In this document: positions 34,585 to 42,930 of the stretch, piece by piece | Layout: each line of letters opens with the position of its first letter | How positions within the stretch are numbered: position 1 is the stretch's first letter | Source of the DNA: Mesorhizobium loti | GTDB lineage: Bacteria > Pseudomonadota > Alphaproteobacteria > Rhizobiales > Rhizobiaceae | Assembly: GCF_002858745.1 (NCBI RefSeq) | Contig: NZ_PJRO01000001.1 | Span: forward strand, 186,001-250,000 | Length of the DNA stretch: 64,000 bases | Direction of reading: 5' to 3' | Translations under genes and position numbers: made by a program | Notes under the pieces: model-generated | What the model was told of the DNA's origin: nothing | Seen by the model: the letters and a program-made list of their open reading frames with translations, nothing else | Databases searched by the model: none

Positions 34585-35790
34585 TCATGCCGGCTGCAGT
34601 TGCTGTCTGGGTTGCGGCGGAAACGCCAGCGCAATGGCCACGGCGCCCAGACCGACGATCGCTGAACCGATGAACAACCACGAGTAGCTTGCATAGGCGT
34701 CATACACCCAGCCGCCAGCCAACGGACCGAAGGCCATGCCGATGCAGGAGAGCATGGTGGCTGCGCCGAACACGGTGCCGAGGATACGCGGACCGAAATA
34801 ATCGCGCGCCAGCACGGCATAGAGCGGCATGACCCCGCCATAGGTACCGCCGAAAATCACCGCCAGTGTGTAGAACTCGCCCAGCTTGCTGACCATCAGA
34901 TAGGCCGAGATAACCACTGCCTGGATGAGCAGGCCGGCCACCAGGACCGGCTTCACGCCCAACCGGTCGCCAAGGACGCCGAACACGACGCGGCCGCCCA
35001 GCCCCGCCAGACCCTCGACGCTGTATATGGAGACGGCTGCCATCGGGGCTACCCCGCAAGCCATGGCATAGCTGACCATGTGAAAAATCGGGCCGGAGTG
35101 CGCCATGCAGCAGGCAAGGAAGGTCAGCCCCAGAACCAGGAACTGCATCGACTTGAAGGCTTGGCCAACGGTCATGCCAGTACCGCCGCCAGCAGTGTTC
35201 GCGCCCTCGCCATCAGCGATGAGCCCTTCTGGCGCGCGCCGCACCAGCAAAGCTGCCGGGATGAGCAACACCCAGGACATCACGCCGATGTAGAACATGG
35301 CGGTACGCCAATCATAGGCGGTGATCAGCCAGCGCGCGAAGGGTGAAATCGTCATCGGCGCCACACCCATGCCGGCCGAAACCAGCGAAACAGCCAGGCT
35401 GCGATGCTTGTCGAACCAGGTTGTGGTGGCAACTATCATCGGTGCGAAGAAGGCGCTAGCCGCCAATCCGACCAGAACGCCATAGACGGCCTGGAAGACC
35501 AACAAGGAATGCACCTGGCTTGCCAACACCAGTGCCAGTCCAAGCAGCACCGCACCGATCAGAACCACGATGCGCGGACCGAAACGATCGGTGGCCGCGC
35601 CCCACATGAAGCCGCCCACACCCATGACCAGGAAATTCAGCGTCATCGCGCTCGAAATACCCGCCCGCGACCAGTTGGTTTCAACCGAAATCGGCTCGAG
35701 AAAGATTGCGAGGGAAAACATCGCACCCAGCGCAACGCAGGTCATCAGCGCACCAGCCGCGACGATCACCCAACGATAAGAAGTACTCAT
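34585..35790 (-). CDS. MFS transporter (OFA/monocarboxylate-like)
   Basis: 401 residues, twelve helices. The loop 2-3 signature G-A-A-T-D-R-F-G-P-R (about 63) and W-F-D-K-H-R-S-L-A (about 126) match the oxalate/formate antiporter-like branch. Start ATG 35790 preceded by GGAGGCGGACGG. Ends 10 bp before the DUF1801-like gene's start on the same strand reading direction, so the two may be co-transcribed. Substrate unknown. Confidence 0.85.
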   Translation of the reverse strand: MSTSYRWVIVAAGALMTCVALGAMFSLAIFLEPISVETNWSRAGISSAMTLNFLVMGVGGFMWGAATDRFGPRIVVLIGAVLLGLALVLASQVHSLLVFQAVYGVLVGLAASAFFAPMIVATTTWFDKHRSLAVSLVSAGMGVAPMTISPFARWLITAYDWRTAMFYIGVMSWVLLIPAALLVRRAPEGLIADGEGANTAGGGTGMTVGQAFKSMQFLVLGLTFLACCMAHSGPIFHMVSYAMACGVAPMAAVSIYSVEGLAGLGGRVVFGVLGDRLGVKPVLVAGLLIQAVVISAYLMVSKLGEFYTLAVIFGGTYGGVMPLYAVLARDYFGPRILGTVFGAATMLSCIGMAFGPLAGGWVYDAYASYSWLFIGSAIVGLGAVAIALAFPPQPRQQLQPA

Positions 35791-35970
35791 ATCCGTCCGC
35801 CTCCCAAAAGCAGGAAACTGCCGAAGGCGTGCCGACCACCGGCCCGCCGTCATCAAAATGACGTTTCGAGACGGTGGCCACCGACATGTTGGAAGCGGTT
35901 TTCCTTTTCGAACGCGACGATAGCTGCCATGACCTGACAGCGACCGCGCTTTTCCGGGAAACGGATGTAT

Positions 35971-36291
35971 TTAGTGGCTGCTCGACAGCTTCATCATGAC
36001 AAGGCCAGAGACGATGAGAACCGCGGCCAGCACGCGCATCGGCGTCATCGCCTCGCCCAGCACCATCACGCCGACGGCGAAAGCACCGACTGCGCCGATG
36101 CCGGTCCAGATGGTGTAGGCGGTGCCGAGCGGCAGTGTCTTCATGGCAACCGACAGCAGGCCAAAGCTGGCAATCATCATGACGATGGTGATGATGGTGG
36201 GCGTGAGCAAAGTGAAACCTTCCGACTTCTTCATCGAGAAGGCCCAGACAACTTCCAGAAGTCCGGCGATAACGAGATAGACCCAGGCCAT
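35971..36291 (-). CDS. gdx: SMR-family guanidinium exporter Gdx (SugE type)
   Basis: 106 residues, four helices. The start M-A-W-V-Y-L-V-I-A-G-L-L-E-V-V-W-A with the essential membrane Glu 13, and the later T-A-Y-T-I-W-T-G-I-G-A-V-G block, are of the SugE/Gdx branch rather than the EmrE/QacE drug branch. These are small dimeric proton/guanidinium antiporters. The guanidine-II riboswitch directly upstream supports guanidinium as the real substrate. AAAGGAGGG lies five bases before the ATG. Confidence 0.9.
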   Translation of the reverse strand: MAWVYLVIAGLLEVVWAFSMKKSEGFTLLTPTIITIVMMIASFGLLSVAMKTLPLGTAYTIWTGIGAVGAFAVGVMVLGEAMTPMRVLAAVLIVSGLVMMKLSSSH

Positions 36292-36311
36292 GACGACCCT
36301 CCTTTAGAGAG

Positions 36312-36357
36312 CCGGGCCGTCCCGGACATTCGTTCCCAAGATGGGGAGGTCGTCCTC
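36312..36357 (-). promoter_or_regulatory. Guanidine-II (mini-ykkC) riboswitch
   Basis: On the minus strand two small hairpins with ACGR tetraloops stand 20 nt apart just before the gdx ribosome-binding site: GAGG-ACGA-CCUC (36357-36346) and CCGGG-ACGG-CCCGG (36325-36312). Two ACGR-loop hairpins are the defining structure of guanidine-II. Ligand binding pairs the two loops and would free the following AAAGGAGGG. Confidence 0.88.
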
Positions 36358-36496
36358 TGGCCAGAAATCTAAGGTTTTTCCGCATGGGAGCAAGGGCTTG
36401 ACTTGCATGGCTGCCATGCGCACCCGCTTAACTGCGTTGCCCCGGAATGGACGGGATGCTAAATGCGCCCTTCCGATCCTTCATTGGAGCACCGGC

Positions 36497-36526
36497 ATGG
36501 GAGCCTTACCGCAATCAGACAGATAG
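36497..36526 (+). CDS. Putative leader peptide (9 codons) before the FloR/CmlA-like gene
   Basis: ATG at 36497 encodes M-G-A-L-P-Q-S-D-R then TAG, with GGAG eight bases upstream. The stop abuts an 8-bp GC-rich hairpin (36527-36534/36547-36554). cmlA genes of this exporter family are known to use a nine-codon leader peptide for chloramphenicol-induced translation attenuation. Not proven to be translated. Confidence 0.45.
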   Translation: MGALPQSDR

Positions 36527-36631
36527 GCCGCAACGACGCTTTCGTTGTTGCGGCGTGCTGTCCACTCCCATCCAACCGACAGGACTGACTGACAGGCGCT
36601 GCTCGAATCCCTTTTGAGTGGACCCTTTGTC
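36497..36631 (+). promoter_or_regulatory. Candidate translational attenuator of the exporter gene
   Basis: The segment 36560-36571 can pair in two exclusive ways. CTCCCAT (36565-36571) matches ATGGGAG (36497-36503) at the leader-peptide start. GTCCACTC (36560-36567) matches GAGTGGAC (36616-36623), which ends eight bases before the exporter ATG and covers its ribosome-binding region. A ribosome on the leader peptide would decide which forms. Confidence 0.5.
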
Positions 36632-37825
36632 ATGTCTAAGAATAATCCCGCATGGGCCTACGGCCTGCCGGCAGCGTTGCTGCTGATGGCCCCTTTCGAC
36701 CTTCTCACCTCGCTGGCGATGGACATCTATCTGCCCGTCGTACCGGCGATGCCGGAACAACTTGGCACCAGCCCTACCCTCATCCAGCTGACGCTCAGTC
36801 TTTACATGGTGCTGCTCGGCGCCGGCCAAATCGTGTTCGGCCCGCTGTCCGACCGTATCGGCCGCAGGCCGGTACTGCTTGGCGGCGCTATATTGTTTTC
36901 AGCCACTTCCTTCGGCCTCGCAGCGGCAACGAATGGAGCGGTGTTCCTTGGCTTGCGCCTTCTACAGGCCGTGGGAGCGTCGGCGGCGCTCGTCGCCACC
37001 TTCGCCACCGTGCGCGATGTCTATGCCAAGCGGCCGGAAGGTGCGGTCATCTACAGCCTGTTTAGTGCCATGCTGGCCTTCGTGCCGGCGCTAGGGCCGA
37101 TCCTTGGCGCGCTGATTGCCGACCTGAGCGGTTGGCGTGCCGTTTTCGTGGCGCTGGGCCTGCTAACGCTGCCTGCGCTCTTCAATGCATTGACGCGGTG
37201 GCATGAAACCCGGCCGTCAGCGACTACGGCAACCCGTCCGGCGATGCTGCCCATTCTGCGCAGTCGAGCATTCTGGACCTACACGCTGGCCTTCAGCGCG
37301 GCGATGGGAAGCTTCTTCGTGTTCTTCTCGACAGCGCCGCGTGTGCTGATTGCCAAGGCCGGTTATTCGGAACTGGTCTTCAGCCTGGCATTCGGCACCG
37401 TTGCCGGGATCATGATCGTCACGACACGCTTCGGCAAGCGCTTCGTAGCCCGTTGGGGCGTCCGAGGCTGCGCGAAACGCGGCATGCTGCTGCTGCTCGT
37501 GGCGGCAGCGCTCCTCGGTGTGGGGCAAGCCTTCGGAGAACCTTCCTTCGCCACCTTCATCCTGCCGATGTGGATAGCGGCGGCAGGCATCGTGTTGACC
37601 GGTGCGGTGACGGCGAATGGCGCGCTGGCCGATTTTGGTGAATGCGCGGGCACGGCAGTCGCGTTCTATTTCTGCATCGAAAGCCTGATCGTCGGCATTG
37701 CCGGAACATTGGCAGTGCTGGCTTTCAACGGCGACACAGCCTGGCCGCTGGTCGCCTATATGACTCTTACGGCGACGATCGTGCTTGCAGCGCTGACGCT
37801 GGGCCGGCACAATCAGCACAACTGA
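36632..37825 (+). CDS. FloR/CmlA-like chloramphenicol/florfenicol exporter (Bcr/CflA MFS)
   Basis: 397 residues, twelve helices. The N-terminus (P-A-W-A-Y-G-L-P-A-A-L-L-L-M-A-P-F-D then S-L-A-M-D-I-Y-L-P-V-V-P-A-M-P), G-P-L-S-D-R-I-G-R-R-P (about 75), L-V-A-T-F-A-T-V-R-D-V-Y-A and F-F-V-F-F-S-T-A-P-R-V-L-I all closely follow FloR/CmlA as I know them, more than generic Bcr. It likely exports amphenicols or a similar natural compound by proton antiport. It appears to be a chromosomal homologue: no transposon or integron signs flank it. Start ATG 36632 (M-S-K-N-N-P), with a weak Shine-Dalgarno that may be masked by the leader structure. Confidence 0.85.
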   Translation: MSKNNPAWAYGLPAALLLMAPFDLLTSLAMDIYLPVVPAMPEQLGTSPTLIQLTLSLYMVLLGAGQIVFGPLSDRIGRRPVLLGGAILFSATSFGLAAATNGAVFLGLRLLQAVGASAALVATFATVRDVYAKRPEGAVIYSLFSAMLAFVPALGPILGALIADLSGWRAVFVALGLLTLPALFNALTRWHETRPSATTATRPAMLPILRSRAFWTYTLAFSAAMGSFFVFFSTAPRVLIAKAGYSELVFSLAFGTVAGIMIVTTRFGKRFVARWGVRGCAKRGMLLLLVAAALLGVGQAFGEPSFATFILPMWIAAAGIVLTGAVTANGALADFGECAGTAVAFYFCIESLIVGIAGTLAVLAFNGDTAWPLVAYMTLTATIVLAALTLGRHNQHN

Positions 37826-37835
37826 CGCGAGAGAA

Positions 37836-37867
37836 CCCCTCCTGCGCGGCGCTATCGCCGCGTGGGG
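37836..37867. terminator. Hairpin between convergent genes
   Basis: CGCGGCG-ctat-CGCCGCG (37845-37862) with an outer CCCC/GGGG clamp lies between the exporter and ydeI-like stops. No T-run on either side, so termination is uncertain. Confidence 0.4.
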
Positions 37868-37875
37868 AACTCTGA

Positions 37876-38475
37876 TTACTTCTTGCCCTGCGGATAGATC
37901 ATCTCGCCGCGTTTCAGCATCGCAACGAAATCCGCGATCTTTTTTCTGCGACCAACATCAGTCTTCATGTTGTGAACGCGGAAGACGAGCGCAAAGCGGT
38001 TCTGCGAGCTCAATTTTGCAAACATCTCTCGCGCGGCAGGCTCGGCATCAATGGCCGCCTGGAGGTCATCCGGAACCGTCATGTCCTTGCTGCCCTTGTA
38101 AGCCTTGGCCCAGCGTCCGTCTGCCTTGGCGGCATCCACCTCCCGCAAGCCATGCTCAGTCATACGCCCTTCCTGGATCAATCGGGCAACATTGTCGACA
38201 TTGATCTGGCTCCAGATACTTTTCTTGCTGCGCGGGGTGTAGCGCTGCAGATAGCTGGTCTTGTCCAATCCCTTGCGGATGGCATCGATCCAGCCCCAGC
38301 ACAAAACGACATCGATGGCTTCCAACGGCGTGATCGAAGGCAAGCCTGAACCGACCTTGTGAACCTTGATCCAGATTTCCGTTTCGCCGGCGTGGTTTTG
38401 GCCGAGCCAGCGATAGAAGCTGTCGGCGTCCGGAAATTCACGGACGTTGGCTGGATCGACGACAACCGGCGCCAT
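37876..38475 (-). CDS. YdeI/OmpD-associated family protein
   Basis: 199 residues. N-terminal segment F-Y-R-W-L-G-Q-N-H-A-G-E-T-E-I-W-I and the block E-A-I-D-V-V-L-C-W-G-W-I-D-A-I-R-K-G-L-D, then Q-R-Y-T-P-R-S-K-K-S-I-W-S and N-V, are diagnostic of the YdeI family, whose members have been linked to resistance to cationic peptides and bacteriocins. The C-terminus is a short basic DUF1905-like tail. Its ATG overlaps the stop of the preceding gene by one base. Confidence 0.87.
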   Translation of the reverse strand: MAPVVVDPANVREFPDADSFYRWLGQNHAGETEIWIKVHKVGSGLPSITPLEAIDVVLCWGWIDAIRKGLDKTSYLQRYTPRSKKSIWSQINVDNVARLIQEGRMTEHGLREVDAAKADGRWAKAYKGSKDMTVPDDLQAAIDAEPAAREMFAKLSSQNRFALVFRVHNMKTDVGRRKKIADFVAMLKRGEMIYPQGKK

Positions 38476-38840
38476 CAGTGCGCCTTGGCCGAATAGGCGA
38501 GTGTCAGTGGTGCAGGCAAGGTGCTGGCCTTTACTTCGAATATCTCGACGGCTTCCGGCAAAACCATCAAAAACTCCTCGTCTCGGTCGAGGTGCCGGAT
38601 CCTCTTCGGATCACTGCCAGCGAAACTCGACATGGACGGAATATCCTTCCAGAACGACATGACCACAAAATCGCTTTCGCTGGTGCGATCCTGCCGTAGC
38701 ATCTGCACTCCCACGGCATGTTTTTTCAGGTCTGGCAGGCCTTCCGCATAGAGATAGGCCTCATAGTCGTCGGCGTTGCTGGCTGTAGTGCTGCCGCGCC
38801 AAACCCGCACGATCCGTGTCGTCTGGTTTTCCTGCACCAT
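38475..38840 (-). CDS. ABM-like dimeric alpha/beta-barrel protein
   Basis: 121 residues. Start ATG 38840 with GGAGG five bases upstream. The first strand I-V-R-V-W-R-G, A-V-G-V-Q-M-L-R-Q, and F-V-V-M-S-F-W-K-D-I-P-S-M-S-S-F-A-G form the ABM/YgiN-type barrel. Coupled to the ydeI-like gene (TGATG overlap) and divergent from the CGNR regulator, which may control it. Role probably in handling a toxic small molecule; no catalytic residue can be assigned. Confidence 0.75.
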   Translation of the reverse strand: MVQENQTTRIVRVWRGSTTASNADDYEAYLYAEGLPDLKKHAVGVQMLRQDRTSESDFVVMSFWKDIPSMSSFAGSDPKRIRHLDRDEEFLMVLPEAVEIFEVKASTLPAPLTLAYSAKAH

Positions 38841-38922
38841 GATTTCCTCCATCGCTTGCATCGTGCCTCGGCACCGTGATCCGGCACACAGCGGCTGTTG
38901 CCTGCTCCATCTCTTCACGATA

Positions 38923-38942
38923 CTAATGGCTAAAGGCATTAG
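38923..38942. promoter_or_regulatory. Dyad in the divergent ABM-like/CGNR intergenic region
   Basis: CTAATG (38923-38928) and CATTAG (38937-38942) are perfect inverted arms around an 8-base centre, in the 151-bp gap between the two divergent starts. A likely operator, possibly of the CGNR protein. Confidence 0.45.
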
Positions 38943-38991
38943 CAAGGAAAGATCTCCGGCCAATGCGATCATCCTGACAACGGAGGCTCAT

Positions 38992-39630
38992 TTGTCCGCA
39001 AACGCTCAAACGAGCTGGCCGCATCGCTTCATCGGCGGCGCCCTGTGCCTCGATTTCGTCAATACGATCGATCTGCCCGGCACGCCAAAAGAACGCAATC
39101 TGCTTGCCGATTACGACGCACTGATTGCCTGGAGTGTGGCCCGTGGCGCGATGCCCACGGCGACAGCCGAAAAGCTCTTGCGGCTAGCGAAGGCGGCGCC
39201 AACCGAAGCTGGCAATGTGCTGGCGGATGCGCTTGCGCTGCGCGGCACTATTCGCCAACTTGCCGAGACTGCTCAGACACATGGCGAACTTTCGCCGTTG
39301 TTGCCTTCGATCAACGCCCATCTCGCGCATCTCACATTCCCGCCCCGGCTGCTGTCGCGCGAGCCGGGGGGAGCGAGCTACGACCTGCCGGGGCAAAACC
39401 TTGCTGAACCGCTCTGGCCGGTTCTGTGGACACTTTCAACGCTGCTGGTTTCGGACGACCTCGGCAAGCTGGGCTCCTGTCATGCGCACGACTGTCAGGC
39501 CATTTTCATCGACCACACCAACAACCGCTCACGCATCTGGTGTGCCAGCGATCTCTGCGGCAACCGTGAACGTGTACGCCGCGCCTACCGCGCCAAACAG
39601 GTGAAGGGAACGTCACCCGACAGCCGCTGA
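38992..39630 (+). CDS. ABATE/CGNR zinc-finger putative regulator
   Basis: 212 residues. N-terminal ABATE domain with G-G-A-L-C-L-D-F-V-N-T-I (about 14-25) and the C-terminal CGNR zinc finger: C-H-A-H-D-C and W-C-A-S-D-L-C-G-N-R-E-R-V-R-R-A-Y-R. The family is regarded as stress-linked transcription regulators. The start is TTG 38992 with GGAGG exactly five bases upstream; an in-frame ATG at 38926 lies inside the dyad and lacks a ribosome site. Probably regulates the divergent ABM/ydeI pair. Confidence 0.85.
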   Translation: MSANAQTSWPHRFIGGALCLDFVNTIDLPGTPKERNLLADYDALIAWSVARGAMPTATAEKLLRLAKAAPTEAGNVLADALALRGTIRQLAETAQTHGELSPLLPSINAHLAHLTFPPRLLSREPGGASYDLPGQNLAEPLWPVLWTLSTLLVSDDLGKLGSCHAHDCQAIFIDHTNNRSRIWCASDLCGNRERVRRAYRAKQVKGTSPDSR

Positions 39631-39687
39631 GGCACAGCCATGAGCTGGGCACCGCGCATAAATCGAGGGGCTACACACCAAAAGAAA

Positions 39688-39711
39688 ACGGCGCGGACAA
39701 AGCCGCGCCGT
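39688..39711 (-). terminator. Terminator of the SPOR gene
   Basis: Nine-bp stem 39688-39696/39703-39711 with loop ACAAAG. On the minus strand it is followed by TTTTCTTTT, 25 bp beyond the SPOR stop. Confidence 0.88.
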
Positions 39712-39735
39712 CTGTGTTTGGAAGGTTTGTCCAGC

Positions 39736-42700
39736 CTACTTCGAGACGAAGCAGTTGCCGCCGGCCGCCTTGTAGCTGGTGCACAGCTTGATGGCATCTT
39801 CGCGAGACTGCGCCATGACACGTACCCGATAGAAGGTGCCCTTGCCGGCAACGTCAGCTTTGACGATGTTGGCGCTGCGACCTGCCAACACATTCGAATA
39901 GCGGCGAGCCAGATCCTGATAGGTCGACTGCGCACCTTCGACGGTCGGTTGCGAGGCGATCTGCATCGACCAGCTACCGGCAGCAGGTGCCGGAGCCTGC
40001 GGCTGAGCCGAGGCGACCTGCTGTTGCTGTGCCTGCGGCTTGACTTCGCCGGCGATATCGACCGGCTGATCAGATGGACGCTGAGGTGCGACCGGAGCAG
40101 CAGACGGAGTTGCGGCGACAGTGCTCGGCTTCGCCGGTTTCAGCACAGGCTGCTCGGTGCCCGTCGAACCAGCCGCCTGCGGCACGGTGCCAGTCTGATC
40201 CTGCCCAACGCGCTGCGGCGTCGGGTCGGCCGGTTCGGAAGCGGCAACCGGAGCTGCTACCGGCTCCTCGCGCGGGGCGAGCGTGCCGTCCGGCTTGACC
40301 ACCATGGTGCGAACCTTGCGCGGTGTTACCAGCGCGCCTTCCTGCGTACCGGCATTTTCCTGCGCAACCTGGGCAACGCGATCCTCCGACTTGACCGGCT
40401 GCTGCGTGCCAGCGGCCTGCGCTTGCGCATTACCCTCGCTGTCGTCGGTTCCTGCGAAGGCAGCAGTGCGCTCAGCCTGCTCGGCCTGCTCCTTGGCTAC
40501 GACATCGACCGGCTCTTCAGCATTGGCGACCAGCTTGGGCTGGGTCGGCACGGCAGGACGGGCGCCCTTGGCAACGGCGTCATAGACCTTGTTGTCCTGG
40601 TTCGGGATGACGGTGCCACCGGGATTTTCCGGCTTCACCTTCATTGGCTGGTTGTCGGCTTTGACAATGGCCGGCGCTTCCGAGCTCGAGCCGCCGCCGA
40701 AGGAGAAAGCGAAGGCCCCGATGCCTCCGACCACAGCGACAGCACCGACCAGAGCGGCAATCATCAGACCGCGACGGCGCGGCGCCTCGTTGGCCTCAGC
40801 GGCGGCTGCGTCCGGGATGGTCATACCTTCGTCAAGGTCCGGATCGTAATCGAAACCGTCATCGGCAATCTGGCCTGCTGCCGGCGTGGTACGCTGAGCA
40901 CCACGGGGATCGTAGCCCTGGTAGCCAAGATCGGCGTAAGCGGCGGCCGAGGCAGCGGCCTGCGGTGAGTCGGCGTAAGCCGGCATCTCAACGCGGTCGC
41001 GCTTATAATTGGCGGCATCGTCGTCATAATGAGCCGTCTTCGCTGGCGCGGCAGATTCACCCGGCAGCATCTCGTTGAGAAGGGTCGAGAATTCAGCGTC
41101 CAGTTCGTCGAAATTCGAAATTTCCGGCTTGTCCTGTTCGAACGGCACTTCCGGGATATCGAGATCGTCTGCCAGTGCAACCACACGCTCCGGCACATCC
41201 ATCGTCTCGATGTCCGGCACGTCTTCGCGAACAGCCGCCTGATAGGCGGGTTTCTGCCAAGATTGCGCTGCAGGTTGAACGGCTGGTTGCGGCGGGACAG
41301 CCATGTCAGGTTCGGCCGGCACAGCCGGTTGAACCGGGGTCAGTTGCGTCGGCGCAGAGAACTGCTGCACGGATGCCGAATATTGCTGGGCAGGCGCAGA
41401 GTATGGCTGTGACGAAGGTGCTATCGGATTGCCGCGGCTCCAGGCGCGCATCGGCTGTGCGAACGTGGCAGTAGCAGCGGCTGCGGCAGCTGCCGGAGCC
41501 GCCCATTTCAATGCTTCGACCGGATCTTCCTCGACCTGCTCGGCCGATTGCTCATCGAGCGTGTCCAAACCGCCGGCCATCGCAGCATCGAAAGCTGCGG
41601 TGTCGAAATCAATGTCGTCCTCAGCGGTCGGGGTCTGCTCGGTATCTTCGATGTCGGCGGCGGCGAACTCCTCGACCAGCGCGGCATCGAGGTCAGCCTC
41701 CACCTCAAGCGGAACCGGCTGTTCAAACGCCGCGGGAATTGCTGCAAACTGCGGGCGCCAGGTTTCGGCTTCAGCGACTGGAGCAGCCGTCGGGCGCGCA
41801 GTCATACGTCCAAGCAGCGCGTTGAGTTCGTCTTCCAAGCTGCGGTCCTGCGCCGCGACGGACGCCGCTTCGACTACAGGTTCGGAAATCGTTGCAACCG
41901 GCTCGATCGCTTCCGGCTCGGCAGAAGCCATCGCCACGGCTTCGCTCTCATCATTGAAAGCGTCGTCCAGATCGATTGCGAAGTTGGGCTCGCTCTCTGC
42001 GACGACGTCCTCCAGCTGCGGGTGATGGCCAAACGTCGGCATGAAAGACAGCTCGGAGCGTGCTGGCTCGACTTCAACCTCGGTCGCAGCAACCACCGAC
42101 GCCTCGTCGTGCATGCTGAAATCCATATCCACATCGGACACGGCCGTATCGAAATGCGCGTCGAAATCGTCGTCTGTCGGCGCAGCGTTCGGTTCGACAG
42201 CGAATGCTACCGGCGCTTCGGCAAAAGGCTCGGTTGCAACGTGCTCGGCAACGACTGGCTCGATCGCCGCGACAGGCTCGCCGACCGTTTCATCGGTGAA
42301 ATCGAGATCGCCGAAATCAACATCGCTCATCGCCGCTTCATAGTCTTCGAACTGCTGCCCGGTCGGCGCAGTTTCGGACGGAACTTCGTTATCGATCGCG
42401 ACAGCCGCGTCAAAGGCGTGCCCATCCATGCTTTCGGCGGCGACCGCGAAATCGAAATCAGGCGCATCGTCCTCCACAGGCCCAGCAGCCGCAGGAACGG
42501 CGGCCTCAGCGGTGTAGAACTCGCGCTCCATCGAAGCGGTTAAATCGTCATCCGCCACTTCATTGACATGTGGCTCAGCAGCCAGATGCGGAACGGCGAC
42601 CAAGGGTTGAGCCACAGCGACAGGCTCTTCCTGATAGGCATCGAACTCGCCCATCAACTCTTTTTCGAGATCGATGTCGAAATCCTCGGCCTGCTCAGCC

Positions 42701-42828
42701 GCCGGCTGCGCTTGGCGCTGCACCGGCTCACGCGGATCAAAGCCCATGATGCGGGTCAGTTCCGCGAACGGATCGTCACTTGCGATGTCGTTGTGGTTGG
42801 CTACACGCGCCTGGGTTCTGTCTGCCAT
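39736..42828 (-). CDS. Large SPOR-domain membrane protein
   Basis: 1030 residues. A long cytoplasmic N-terminus (about 1-670) is very acidic and Ala/Glu/Val/Pro-rich, with M-A-D-R-T-Q-A-R and D-P-F-A-E-L-T-R-I-M-G-F conserved at the start. A single membrane helix (about 690-715, R-R-R-G-L-M-I-A-A-L-V-G) follows, then a periplasmic Pro/Gln/Ala linker and a C-terminal SPOR domain (last 75 residues; Q-I-A-S-Q-P-T ... Y-Y/F-R-V-R-V). SPOR domains bind denuded glycan at the septum, so this is a probable division-site protein. Start 42828 by conserved N-terminus; an ATG eight codons upstream is possible. Confidence 0.88.
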   Translation of the reverse strand: MADRTQARVANHNDIASDDPFAELTRIMGFDPREPVQRQAQPAAEQAEDFDIDLEKELMGEFDAYQEEPVAVAQPLVAVPHLAAEPHVNEVADDDLTASMEREFYTAEAAVPAAAGPVEDDAPDFDFAVAAESMDGHAFDAAVAIDNEVPSETAPTGQQFEDYEAAMSDVDFGDLDFTDETVGEPVAAIEPVVAEHVATEPFAEAPVAFAVEPNAAPTDDDFDAHFDTAVSDVDMDFSMHDEASVVAATEVEVEPARSELSFMPTFGHHPQLEDVVAESEPNFAIDLDDAFNDESEAVAMASAEPEAIEPVATISEPVVEAASVAAQDRSLEDELNALLGRMTARPTAAPVAEAETWRPQFAAIPAAFEQPVPLEVEADLDAALVEEFAAADIEDTEQTPTAEDDIDFDTAAFDAAMAGGLDTLDEQSAEQVEEDPVEALKWAAPAAAAAAATATFAQPMRAWSRGNPIAPSSQPYSAPAQQYSASVQQFSAPTQLTPVQPAVPAEPDMAVPPQPAVQPAAQSWQKPAYQAAVREDVPDIETMDVPERVVALADDLDIPEVPFEQDKPEISNFDELDAEFSTLLNEMLPGESAAPAKTAHYDDDAANYKRDRVEMPAYADSPQAAASAAAYADLGYQGYDPRGAQRTTPAAGQIADDGFDYDPDLDEGMTIPDAAAAEANEAPRRRGLMIAALVGAVAVVGGIGAFAFSFGGGSSSEAPAIVKADNQPMKVKPENPGGTVIPNQDNKVYDAVAKGARPAVPTQPKLVANAEEPVDVVAKEQAEQAERTAAFAGTDDSEGNAQAQAAGTQQPVKSEDRVAQVAQENAGTQEGALVTPRKVRTMVVKPDGTLAPREEPVAAPVAASEPADPTPQRVGQDQTGTVPQAAGSTGTEQPVLKPAKPSTVAATPSAAPVAPQRPSDQPVDIAGEVKPQAQQQQVASAQPQAPAPAAGSWSMQIASQPTVEGAQSTYQDLARRYSNVLAGRSANIVKADVAGKGTFYRVRVMAQSREDAIKLCTSYKAAGGNCFVSK

Positions 42829-42930
42829 TGTCGTTCCCGAACTCGCACTCATCGGACGCCATGGACGTCGCGGAAGGTTGGCCCCTACCAGCGCAATGTG
42901 GGCAAATGGTGACAGGCTTTTCGGTCGAAC

